Assembly (NCBI GenBank): GCA_019187405.1
Contig: JABAQZ010000014.1
Span: 106,855 to 170,854 of the forward strand
Source: Ignavibacteria bacterium
Lineage (GTDB): Bacteria > Bacteroidota > Ignavibacteria > Tepidaquicellales > Tepidaquicellaceae
Direction: 5' to 3'
Length of the DNA: 64,000 bases
Program-made: the position numbers and the translations under genes
Notes under the pieces: model-generated
The model's input: the letters and a program-made list of their open reading frames with translations, nothing else
Told to the model about the DNA's origin: nothing
Database searches by the model: none
In this document: positions 9,305 through 17,641 of the stretch, piece after piece
Position numbering within the stretch: position 1 is the first letter of the stretch
How the letters are laid out: every line of letters begins with the position of its first letter

Positions 9305-11146
9305 ATGAAAATCAGATATACTTCTTTTCTTTTTTCCTCTTTTCTTATTTTGATTTTAAGTAGTTTTACATCAGATAAATCATACACGACTGAATTAAAA
9401 AAATCGAATCAATTGAAAGCGGTTGAATACGGCATTTCGTTTGAAAAGCCATACACACATTACTGCGAAGTGGAAATTAAAGTACAGGATTTAGACAAAG
9501 ATTCTTTGATTTTCTCAATGCCTGTCTGGACACCGGGATCGTATCTTATAAGAGAATTTGCAAGGAACGTAGAAAATGTACGCGCAATTAATTTAAAAGG
9601 CGATTCTTTGAGAGTTGAAAAAGTAAACAAAAATTCCTGGAAAGTTTACACGAAAAATCAAAATGACGCAGTGTTTAAATACAGTGTTTACTGCAATGAG
9701 TTAAGCGTAAGGACAAGCGAGATAAACTCATCGCATGCATTCTTAAGCAATGCGGGCGTATTCATGTTTATTAAAGGATATGAAGATGCCGAATGCCGTC
9801 TCAGCATTAAACTGCCTGCCGAATGGAGCAGAGTTTCTACTGGTTTAAGTAAAATATCAGAAACTTCATACAAAGCAAAAAATTATGATGAGTTTGCTGA
9901 CTGTCCAATAGAAATCGGAAATCAGGAAATACTCGATTTTGACATAAAAGGCATAAAGCATTACATAAGCATTTACGGAAAGGGAAATTACAATAAAGAT
10001 ACTCTCGTTAAAGATTTTAAAAAAATCAGCGAAGAAGAAATTGAATTATTTGGAGGGAGCATACCTTACGATAGTTTTACATTCATAATTAATTTAGTTG
10101 AAAAAGGCGGTGGAGGTCTCGAGCATCTAAATTCTTTCGCAGCGATTGCAGAAAGGTGGCTTTTTTCGGATGAAAAAAAGTACAAAAGATTTCTGGGACT
10201 CATTTCGCATGAATTTTTTCATTTATGGAATGTAAAAAGAATCAGACCTGAAGCGCTTGGACCGTTTGATTATTCAAATGAAAACTATACGAAATCTCTG
10301 TGGGTAGCAGAAGGACTGACGAGCTTTTATGATAATGTTGTTTTAAGAAGATGCGGTATTCTGGATAACAAAGAATATTTTGAATTTCTTGAAAAGGAAC
10401 TGAATGATGTGATGGGATTTGACGGAAGATTCAGACAGAGCGTTGAAGAATCGAGCTTTGACACATGGATCAAGTTTTACAGAAAAGATGAAAATTTTCA
10501 TAATTCACAAATTTCTTACTATTCAAAAGGCGCTCTAATAGCAATCATTCTCAATCTGGAGATCATCAAAGAAACCAATGCCGAAAAATCACTTGATGAT
10601 GTTTTGATTGCATTGTTTGATGATTATAAAAAGGATCCATCGAAAGGATATACTGACATCCGCATAAAGGAATTATGTGAAATGATTTGTAAAAAGAAAC
10701 TCGATGAGTTCTGGAAAATGTATGTTTCAGGACGAGATGAACTTCCTTTGGATAAATATCTCGCAGAAGCCGGATTGGTTTTGATAAACAAGAATGAAGA
10801 AACAAAAACTTCGCTTGATATACAGACCCGTATTGAAAACGGAAAAATTATTATAACCGAAGTTTATGCCGGGGGCTCGGGATATGAATCCGGTCTTAAC
10901 ACGGGCGATGAAATCATCGCAATAAATAATATAAGAATGAACAATGATCTTCTTAAAACTGTTTTAGAAAATGAAGAACCGGGAAATCGGGCGGAAGCGC
11001 TGATAAACAGAAACGGGTTCATTGAAAAAATATCCATTAAACTGCTTAAGCCGCTTCCAAAATATTCGATTGAAGAAAATGAAAGTATAACCGAAGAACA
11101 AAATAGAATACTGAATAAATGGCTTACTGGCAAAGCTGATAATTAA
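9305..11146 (+). CDS. M61 family metallopeptidase with PDZ domain
   Basis: The frame is open from a TTG at 9227, but the ATG at 9305 starts a clean signal peptide (MKIRYTSFLFSSFLILILSS), so I prefer it, giving 613 residues. The zinc site is HEFFH at 302-306 with the third ligand in WVAEGLTSFYD (Glu336), the spacing of the M61 glycyl-aminopeptidase family. An N-terminal beta domain contains MPVWTPGSYLIREFARN, also an M61 hallmark. A PDZ domain follows near residues 510-590 (GYESGLNTGDEIIAIN). The protein is probably periplasmic and releases N-terminal residues from peptides. The next gene starts 27 bp downstream. Confidence 0.9.
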   Translation: MKIRYTSFLFSSFLILILSSFTSDKSYTTELKKSNQLKAVEYGISFEKPYTHYCEVEIKVQDLDKDSLIFSMPVWTPGSYLIREFARNVENVRAINLKGDSLRVEKVNKNSWKVYTKNQNDAVFKYSVYCNELSVRTSEINSSHAFLSNAGVFMFIKGYEDAECRLSIKLPAEWSRVSTGLSKISETSYKAKNYDEFADCPIEIGNQEILDFDIKGIKHYISIYGKGNYNKDTLVKDFKKISEEEIELFGGSIPYDSFTFIINLVEKGGGGLEHLNSFAAIAERWLFSDEKKYKRFLGLISHEFFHLWNVKRIRPEALGPFDYSNENYTKSLWVAEGLTSFYDNVVLRRCGILDNKEYFEFLEKELNDVMGFDGRFRQSVEESSFDTWIKFYRKDENFHNSQISYYSKGALIAIILNLEIIKETNAEKSLDDVLIALFDDYKKDPSKGYTDIRIKELCEMICKKKLDEFWKMYVSGRDELPLDKYLAEAGLVLINKNEETKTSLDIQTRIENGKIIITEVYAGGSGYESGLNTGDEIIAINNIRMNNDLLKTVLENEEPGNRAEALINRNGFIEKISIKLLKPLPKYSIEENESITEEQNRILNKWLTGKADN

Positions 11147-11173
11147 TTTTCGTTTAATCTTTAATAAATTAAA

Positions 11174-12739
11174 ATGAAATACATAATATTAATTTTTCTT
11201 GTCATTCTTGTAAATGAATCTCTTGCTCAATATCCGAACATAATGATTACAAACACCGGTTCGCCAAACGAGCCGTCCATTTGCATGAATCCGAAGAATA
11301 CAAATCAGATTGTCGCCGGATCTAATCTTAATTTTTATTATTATTCTACAAACGGCGGTTATTCGTGGACAAAGGCAACCCTGACTTCGTCTTATTCAGT
11401 CTGGGGTGATCCTGCATTGACCGTAGATACAGCCGGTAATTTTTATTACGGTCATCTGACAAATCCGTCGTCGAGTTATTTCATTGACAGAATTGTCGTG
11501 CAGAAATCGACAAACGGCGGAATGAACTGGGACAATGGCGCTTATGCCGGCTTCATACCACCGAAACAGCAGGACAAAGAATGGCTTTGCGTTGATCCTG
11601 CAACAAACAACATTTACATGACATGGACACAGTTTGACAGTTACGGCAGCAGTAATCCGGCTGACAGTTCGGTGATTTTGTTTTCAAAGTCAACAAACGC
11701 AGGAGCAAGCTGGACTACCGTAAAAAGGATAAATAAAATTGCCGGAGACTGTGTCGATGAAGACAATACTGTGGAAGGTGCAGTTCCTTGTGTCGGACCA
11801 AACGGCCAGATTTATACATCCTGGTCAGGACCTCTCGGCATAGTGATGAACATGTCGACAAATATGGGAGAAACCTGGCTTCCGATGGAGAGATTTGTAA
11901 CTACTCAGCCTGAAGGGTGGGACTATTCTATTCCGGGTATTTACAGAGCAAATGGTTTACCTGTTACTGCATGTGATATATCAAACGGACCTTACAGAGG
12001 AAATATATATATAAACTGGACTGACCAGAGAAACGGACCAGCCGATACGGATGTCTGGTTAATAAAATCAACTGACGGAGGATTGACTTGGGGAACCGTG
12101 AAAAGAGTAAATGATGATCCTCCGGGCAAGCAGCAGTTTTTTACATGGATGACTGTTGACCAGACGAACGGATATTTGTACTTTGTATTTTATGACAGAA
12201 GAAATTATTCAAACAACCAAACAGACGTTTACATGGCGATGTCTTCTAACGGCGGTGAAACTTTTGTAAATTTCAAAGTAAGCGAATCCCCGTTTACTCC
12301 GAGCTCGGGAGTTTTTTTCGGAGATTATACTAATGTAACAGCGCATGATGGAAAAGTAAGACCTATATGGACTCGTCTGAACAGCGGCAGTTTAAGTCTT
12401 CATACTGCGATAGTTGATTTTGTAATGGGTATAACTCAGGTAAGCAGTTCAATTCCGGATAATTACAAACTATATGATAATTACCCAAATCCTTTTAATC
12501 CATCGACAAGGATAAAATTTGACATAGCAAAAGCAAACGCAACTTTTACGCTTTATCCTGTCAGCATGATAATTTATGATGCTAACGGCAAGGAAATTCA
12601 AAAATTATTCGAAGCAAATGTTTTACCCGGGACTTATGAAGTAGAATGGAATGCAACTGAATTTTCTACGGGAGCATATTACTGCAAACTCACAGCTCCG
12701 GGATATTCGGAATCGAAATTAATGATATTGATTAAGTAA
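11174..12739 (+). CDS. Secreted Asp-box (sialidase-like) beta-propeller protein with T9SS sorting domain
   Basis: 521 residues with a signal peptide ending near SLAQ. Six Asp-box motifs occur (STNGGYSW, STNGGMNW, STNAGASW, STNMGETW, STDGGLTW, SSNGGETF), the pattern of BNR/sialidase-fold propellers. The last 90 residues are a type IX secretion sorting domain: YDNYPNPFNPSTRIKF near residue 435, then IYDANGKEIQKL, LPGTYEVEWNA and a closing GAYYCKL strand. Such proteins cross the outer membrane by the type IX system. Asp boxes alone do not prove sialidase activity, and I do not see a clear arginine triad, so the function may be binding or another hydrolysis. The ACP gene starts 3 bp after its stop. 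Confidence 0.85.
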   Translation: MKYIILIFLVILVNESLAQYPNIMITNTGSPNEPSICMNPKNTNQIVAGSNLNFYYYSTNGGYSWTKATLTSSYSVWGDPALTVDTAGNFYYGHLTNPSSSYFIDRIVVQKSTNGGMNWDNGAYAGFIPPKQQDKEWLCVDPATNNIYMTWTQFDSYGSSNPADSSVILFSKSTNAGASWTTVKRINKIAGDCVDEDNTVEGAVPCVGPNGQIYTSWSGPLGIVMNMSTNMGETWLPMERFVTTQPEGWDYSIPGIYRANGLPVTACDISNGPYRGNIYINWTDQRNGPADTDVWLIKSTDGGLTWGTVKRVNDDPPGKQQFFTWMTVDQTNGYLYFVFYDRRNYSNNQTDVYMAMSSNGGETFVNFKVSESPFTPSSGVFFGDYTNVTAHDGKVRPIWTRLNSGSLSLHTAIVDFVMGITQVSSSIPDNYKLYDNYPNPFNPSTRIKFDIAKANATFTLYPVSMIIYDANGKEIQKLFEANVLPGTYEVEWNATEFSTGAYYCKLTAPGYSESKLMILIK

Positions 12740-12742
12740 ACG

Positions 12743-13054
12743 ATGAAAATATCAGCAGATCAGATTCGTGAAATAATTTATGAGTCTATAAATGAGATTA
12801 ATTCTTTTTTCAATAAAGATAAACAGCTCGGAATAAAAGAGGAGACTGTTCTTTACGGGCAAGACAGCAGACTTGATTCGCTCGGACTTGTAAATCTGAT
12901 AGTAGAAGTCGAGCAAAGACTAACTGATAAGCTGAATTTAAACATTGATCTCACCGATGAAAAAGCGCTTTCGCAGAATCAAAGTCCTTTTTTAACGGTT
13001 AAGTCATTATGCGATTACATTTATAATCATCAGAATCAACAGACGCCGGAATAA
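12743..13054 (+). CDS. Acyl carrier protein-like
   Basis: 103 residues, acidic and helical. The phosphopantetheine attachment motif is DSLGL with Ser46 as the modified serine (SRLDSLGLVNLIVEVE). It is a little longer than fatty-acid ACP (about 78 residues) and diverges from AcpP, so it looks like a dedicated carrier. It starts a tight group: SDR reductase after 11 bp, AMP-forming ligase overlapping that gene, and an AAC(3)-like acyltransferase. This suggests the carrier holds an acyl group that is activated, reduced and transferred by the neighbours. Confidence 0.85.
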   Translation: MKISADQIREIIYESINEINSFFNKDKQLGIKEETVLYGQDSRLDSLGLVNLIVEVEQRLTDKLNLNIDLTDEKALSQNQSPFLTVKSLCDYIYNHQNQQTPE

Positions 13055-13065
13055 AATTTTCCATT

Positions 13066-13767
13066 TTGGAATTAAATAAAACAATACTTATAACAGGAAC
13101 AAGCAAGGGTATAGGAAGATATCTTAGCGAATATTATGCAGGCAAAGGATTTAATGTAATCGGCTGCAGCAGAAGCAAAAGTGATTTAACGGTTGAAAAT
13201 TATCATCACTTTTTAACTGATGTTACCGATGAAACAAAAGTTAAAGAGATTTTTACTTTTATCAGAAAAAAATTCAGCCGCCTTGATGTATTGATAAACA
13301 ATGCAGGCATAGCATCGATGAATCATGTCATGCTTACCCCGATCAAAAGCGTGGAGAAAATCTTTTCGGTAAACTTCACCGGGATGTTTCTTTTCTGCCG
13401 CGAAGCTTCAAAGATTATGTCAAAACAAAAATTCGGTAGAATAATAAATCTTTCTTCAGTAGCCGTAAAACTCGATCTTGAGGGTGAGGCAGTATATGCA
13501 GCATCAAAATCAGCCGTAGTTTCATTCACAAAAGTATTGTCAAAAGAGCTTTCGGAGTTTGGAATTACGGTCAATTCAATCGGTTTGACGCCTGTTAAAA
13601 CTGATCTTATTAAAGGAGTACCGGAGGAAAAAATTAATTCGCTTCTCGATAAACTGACACTGAAAAAATTTACTGAGCTTAGAGACATTTCAAATTTAAC
13701 TGATTTTCTCATCGGGGAAGAAAGCTCATTCATCACAGGACAAAACATCAACTTCGGAGGCGTTTGA
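13066..13767 (+). CDS. SDR oxidoreductase, FabG-like
   Basis: 233 residues from a TTG start. Rossmann motif TGTSKGIG near residues 10-17, NNAGIAS near 80-86, the catalytic Ser in NLSSVAV and the YAASK pair near 146-150. This is the classical short-chain dehydrogenase fold, closest in pattern to 3-oxoacyl-ACP reductases. Its place between an ACP gene and an acyl-activating enzyme suggests it reduces a 3-oxoacyl group on that ACP with NAD(P)H. Its TGA overlaps the ATG of the next gene (TGATG), implying translational coupling. Confidence 0.85.
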   Translation: MELNKTILITGTSKGIGRYLSEYYAGKGFNVIGCSRSKSDLTVENYHHFLTDVTDETKVKEIFTFIRKKFSRLDVLINNAGIASMNHVMLTPIKSVEKIFSVNFTGMFLFCREASKIMSKQKFGRIINLSSVAVKLDLEGEAVYAASKSAVVSFTKVLSKELSEFGITVNSIGLTPVKTDLIKGVPEEKINSLLDKLTLKKFTELRDISNLTDFLIGEESSFITGQNINFGGV

Positions 13768-15110
13768 TGCATCTTGAGTTTCTGCTGGAAGAATTCCGGA
13801 AAATTCCTGATAAGGATGCAATAGTATGGAATAACAGAGTTTATTCTTATGACAGTATTCGCGGTCATTTTGAAAATTTAAAAAAATTATTTGTTTTAGA
13901 TTACGGAATTAAGCAGGGAAATGTCGCTGCGTTAAAAGGTGATTTTTCTCCCGCATGTATTGCGGCATTGCTTGCATTGACAGAGATGAATTGCATTATC
14001 GTTCCTCTGAATTTTAAATCACAGGAAGATTTAAAAAGCAAAATAGAAATTTCTGAAGCAGAATTCGTAATTGAAATTAATGCAGAAGAAAAAACTGTCG
14101 TTCAAAGGACAAACACAAAAGCAGCAAACAACAAGTTTGAAATTCTTAAATCAAAAAATCATCCGGGGCTGATTCTTTTTTCTTCGGGAACAACGGGTAT
14201 ACCAAAAGCAGCTTTGCATGACTTTACATTGCTTCTGGAAAAATTCAAAACAAAAAGAAAGGCTTTCCGAACCATTAACTTTCTGATGTTTGATCATTGG
14301 GGAGGACTGAATACAATGTTTGGTACGCTGTCAAATGGCGGAACAATAATTTCTCTTAATGACAGGACTCCCGATAATGTTTGCGGAATGATAGAGAAAT
14401 ACAAAGCACAGCTGCTGCCTGTATCACCGACGTTTCTTAATTTGCTTTTAATAAGCGAAGCTTACAAACGATATGATCTTAATTCGCTTGAAGTAATATC
14501 ATACGGAACAGAGCCGATGCCGGAAAGCACTTTGAAAAAACTGGCTTCAATATTTCCTTCAGTAAAATTACAACAGACATACGGACTTATTGAAATCGGA
14601 GTAATGAGCACAAAGTCAAAGAGTAATAATTCGCTTTGGGTAAAACTCGGCGGAGATGGTTTTGAAACGAGAGTCAGAAACAATATGCTCGAGATTAAAT
14701 CGAGGTCGTCGATAATATGTTATCTGAATTATCCATCGCAGTTTACCAATGACGGCTGGTTTATGACCGGCGACGAAGTGGAAACTGACGGAGAGTATTT
14801 TAGAATACTCGGCAGAAAGACAGATCTGATTAACGTTGGAGGCGAAAAAGTTTATCCTGCTGAAGTAGAGAGCGTAATTAAAGAGCTTGAAGGCGTTGCC
14901 GAAGCAAGAGTTTACGGAGAGAGCAATCCAATAACCGGAAGTATAGTTTGCGTTGATATTTGTGTAAGCGAAGAAGTTGATAAACATGAGCTGAAAAACA
15001 AAATCAAAAAACATTGCATTAATAAACTGCAGAGATATAAGGTTCCTGCCAAAATAAAATTTACCGAAAGCATAGGAATGACAAACAGATTTAAAAAGAA
15101 AACGAATTAA
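13767..15110 (+). CDS. AMP-forming acyl-CoA/acyl-ACP synthetase
   Basis: 447 residues from the ATG at 13767 (a TTG one codon earlier is also possible). ANL-superfamily motifs are in order: LFSSGTTGIPKAAL near residue 140, YGLIEIG near 276, GWFMTGDEVETDG near 330, then GRKTDLINVGGEKVYPAEVE near 350. A basic C-terminal end (NRFKKK) would carry the A10 lysine. It is shorter than typical acyl-CoA synthetases (500-560 residues). The family adenylates a carboxylic acid and passes it to a thiol; next to an ACP gene the natural acceptor is the phosphopantetheine arm. The acid used cannot be told from the sequence. Confidence 0.85.
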   Translation: MHLEFLLEEFRKIPDKDAIVWNNRVYSYDSIRGHFENLKKLFVLDYGIKQGNVAALKGDFSPACIAALLALTEMNCIIVPLNFKSQEDLKSKIEISEAEFVIEINAEEKTVVQRTNTKAANNKFEILKSKNHPGLILFSSGTTGIPKAALHDFTLLLEKFKTKRKAFRTINFLMFDHWGGLNTMFGTLSNGGTIISLNDRTPDNVCGMIEKYKAQLLPVSPTFLNLLLISEAYKRYDLNSLEVISYGTEPMPESTLKKLASIFPSVKLQQTYGLIEIGVMSTKSKSNNSLWVKLGGDGFETRVRNNMLEIKSRSSIICYLNYPSQFTNDGWFMTGDEVETDGEYFRILGRKTDLINVGGEKVYPAEVESVIKELEGVAEARVYGESNPITGSIVCVDICVSEEVDKHELKNKIKKHCINKLQRYKVPAKIKFTESIGMTNRFKKKTN

Positions 15111-15155
15111 GTTTTTTTATTTTAAAATTTTATGAACTCGCAACTTAATTAAATT

Positions 15156-15938
15156 TTGATCGATTCACGGAATAAGTTCGTTAAAAAAATTTCTGAATTA
15201 ACTTTTGACAGGCCGGCATTCATACATCTTGACATGCTCGGACTCAAAAAGCTTGCCGCTGATAATGCATCAAGATTAACCGAATTTTCCAAATTGCTGG
15301 AGGAAATTGAAAAATCCGGCGGGAATATTTGCATCCCTTCTTATACATTGAGCTACACAAGGAATGAAGAATATGACATGAATAAGTCACCTGTCATAAA
15401 TGCAGGAATAGTATCTGAATCGGTCAGGCGGAATTTCCCGGCAAAGCGAACTGTTGACGGTTTGTTTTCTTATATTGTCTTCGGAAATAAAATTTCACAC
15501 AGGCATTTTGAAGTACATGACTATAACTCATTTGGCAGAGGATCATTGATAGAGGAAGTATTTGATAAAGACGGATACATTTGGACTATAGGAGGAGTTT
15601 TCAAGAACTCAACTGAAATACACTTTATTGAGAGAGAGTTTAAAGTGGATTACAGAGATGACAAAGTATTTAAAGGCGTATTGATTGACACTGAAGGCAG
15701 ATCACACAGACAAGACGTAACTTTCTTTTGCAAGAATTTTGATTACAGATACTGGTATGATTTTAAAGCTGTTGAAAATGATATGAGAAGTGAAGGGATA
15801 ATGGAGACTATTAAGCAGGAAGGATTTCCTGTTTTCATCTCCGGTGTTAAATTCAGAACACTCTTCGATTTTCTGAAAAAGAAAATTGAAACGAATAAAA
15901 GATATGTCTGCAGAGACCTTCATTTTAAAAATTCTTAA
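15156..15938 (+). CDS. AAC(3)-like N-acyltransferase
   Basis: 260 residues from a TTG start 45 bp after the ligase. The pattern fits the aminoglycoside 3-N-acetyltransferase (AAC(3)/YokD) family: FIHLDMLGLKKL near the start, CIPSYTLSYTRNEEYD, RRNFPAKRTVDGLFSYIVFG, then FGRGSLIEEVFDKDGYIWTIGG. The usual RSxHP segment is replaced by TVDGLFS. Many family members are not resistance enzymes but acylate amino sugars. With an ACP, a ketoreductase and an acyl ligase just upstream, I infer it transfers an acyl group from the carrier to an amine, possibly on a surface sugar. Resistance is unlikely from this context. Confidence 0.75.
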   Translation: MIDSRNKFVKKISELTFDRPAFIHLDMLGLKKLAADNASRLTEFSKLLEEIEKSGGNICIPSYTLSYTRNEEYDMNKSPVINAGIVSESVRRNFPAKRTVDGLFSYIVFGNKISHRHFEVHDYNSFGRGSLIEEVFDKDGYIWTIGGVFKNSTEIHFIEREFKVDYRDDKVFKGVLIDTEGRSHRQDVTFFCKNFDYRYWYDFKAVENDMRSEGIMETIKQEGFPVFISGVKFRTLFDFLKKKIETNKRYVCRDLHFKNS

Positions 15939-15977
15939 ATAAACTTAATTTCAAATCATATTTCCAAATAAATTAAT

Positions 15978-16475
15978 ATGAAGGAAAGTAATTTTAATTT
16001 TGAAAAATTTACACATGCAATTTATCTGAATTCATTGCCGGAAAAAGTTTTTGAATATATTGCAACTGCATCGGGAATTTCTAAATGGTTTATAGGAAAT
16101 GCTAATTATTATTACAAAGATTCGAATGTAAGACTTGGTAATGATCCTGCACGGAAAGGAGATTCGTTTTTATGGAAATGGCTGAATAAAGATCTTGAAC
16201 TGAAAGGAATGGTACTTGAATCCGAACCCGGAAAGGAATTTACGTTTACATTCAGTCCGGTATACAAAGTTTCTGTAAAACTTTTTGAAGAATTTGGCAG
16301 AACAAAGCTGACATTAACGCAGGAATATCAGGTATCTTCTGCAAAGAATGATTTTAATTACATAAACTGCTGTGTCAGCTGGGTGTTTTTTCTTACTAAT
16401 CTGAAATCGGTTATCGAAAATAATGCCGACTTAAGAGAAAAAGAAATCAAAGATGAAATGATGATTAATTACTGA
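15978..16475 (+). CDS. SRPBCC (AHSA1/START-like) protein
   Basis: 165 residues with the helix-grip features of the AHSA1-like SRPBCC group: IYLNSLPEKVFEYIATASGISKWF near the start, then GDSFLWKWL, LKGMVLESEPGKEFTFTF and a closing amphipathic helix (CCVSWVFFLTNLKSVIE). These domains bind hydrophobic ligands or act as chaperone activators. It lies 39 bp after the AAC(3)-like gene and could belong to the acyl-transfer operon. Function is unknown. Confidence 0.75.
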   Translation: MKESNFNFEKFTHAIYLNSLPEKVFEYIATASGISKWFIGNANYYYKDSNVRLGNDPARKGDSFLWKWLNKDLELKGMVLESEPGKEFTFTFSPVYKVSVKLFEEFGRTKLTLTQEYQVSSAKNDFNYINCCVSWVFFLTNLKSVIENNADLREKEIKDEMMINY

Positions 16476-16584
16476 TAAAGAACAGAAGATCAATGATTTG
16501 CGTATTCGGCAGGTTGAATAACATTGATATATAAAAACAGTGTAAGTAATTTGAAAAAATAAAAAACAGAATAAATTTAAAAAT

Positions 16585-17397
16585 ATGGGAAACAAAGCTC
16601 ACCTCGAAGCTGCATACAAAAACATTCTTGTATCTGAAATAGATAACGGCAAATCACTTAATGTCGGACTTATCAGACTTAACAGACCGGAAGCGCTGAA
16701 TGCATTAAACATTGAATTGATGAAAGAAGTAGTTGAGACTCTGGAAGCATTTGACAGGGACATTGAAATCGGCTGCATGGTTTTAACGGGAAATGAAAAA
16801 TCATTTGCTGCAGGAGCCGATATTAAAGAAATGGCTGATGCATCTGCAATTGAAATGCTGCTGAAAGATCAGTTTGCCCGGTGGGACAGAATAAGAAAAA
16901 TCAAAAAACCGGTAATAGCGGCTGTCAGCGGATTTGCGCTTGGAGGCGGATGCGAGCTTGCAATGTCATGCGATTTAATCATTGCTTCTGAGAATGCTAA
17001 GTTTGGTCAGCCGGAAATAAATCTTGGAGTAATTCCCGGCGCGGGAGGCACACAAAGGCTTACGAAGACAATCGGCAAAGCAAAGGCAATGGAAGTGATA
17101 CTTTCCGGCAGAATGTTTACGGCAAAAGAAATGTCAGATGCAGGACTTGTTACTAAAGTAGTGGATCCCGATATATATCTCGATGAAGCAATCGAACTTG
17201 CAAAAGAAATTTCTTCAAAGCCTCCTATTGCAATACAGCTTGCAAAGGAATGCATTTTAAAATCTTTGGATTCGACAATAGAATCAGGACTCGAATTTGA
17301 ACGGAAGAATTTCTATCTGCTGTTTGCTTCAGAAGACAAAGCCGAAGGCATGAAGGCATTTGTTGAAAAGAGAAAAGCTGAATGGAAAGGTAAATAA
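16585..17397 (+). CDS. Enoyl-CoA hydratase/isomerase (crotonase family)
   Basis: 270 residues, full length for the family. The oxyanion-hole region FAAGADIKEM is near residues 74-83 and GFALGGGCELAMSCD is near 116-130. Both catalytic glutamates are present and 20 residues apart: Glu124 in GGGCEL and Glu144 in GQPEINLGVIPGAGGTQRL. It should hydrate trans-2-enoyl-CoA in fatty-acid or amino-acid breakdown. It is 109 bp from the SRPBCC gene, so membership in that operon is uncertain. Confidence 0.92.
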   Translation: MGNKAHLEAAYKNILVSEIDNGKSLNVGLIRLNRPEALNALNIELMKEVVETLEAFDRDIEIGCMVLTGNEKSFAAGADIKEMADASAIEMLLKDQFARWDRIRKIKKPVIAAVSGFALGGGCELAMSCDLIIASENAKFGQPEINLGVIPGAGGTQRLTKTIGKAKAMEVILSGRMFTAKEMSDAGLVTKVVDPDIYLDEAIELAKEISSKPPIAIQLAKECILKSLDSTIESGLEFERKNFYLLFASEDKAEGMKAFVEKRKAEWKGK

Positions 17398-17641
17398 TTA
17401 TAATCAAAAATTTCCCGCGGCAAAGTTTAAATTTTATTACCCGATAATTCGTAAATTATATTAACTGATAATTCTCGGCTGTTTTTAAATTCCGGTATTT
17501 TTTTTTGAAAGTTAAGCAAAGATAAAGTTTTTAGAAAATTCAACGAAGTCGAAACTGTTGTTTGAAGGTCAGGAGACAGGCTTGAGTATTAAAATGGGGT
17601 TTAATGAGTTCGTTATAATTATTAAATTGAGTCAATTCTTT

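Noticed and set aside
15156..15938. Acquired antibiotic-resistance gene
   Set aside because: The family includes many biosynthetic enzymes, and the ACP/ligase/reductase neighbours give a better explanation.
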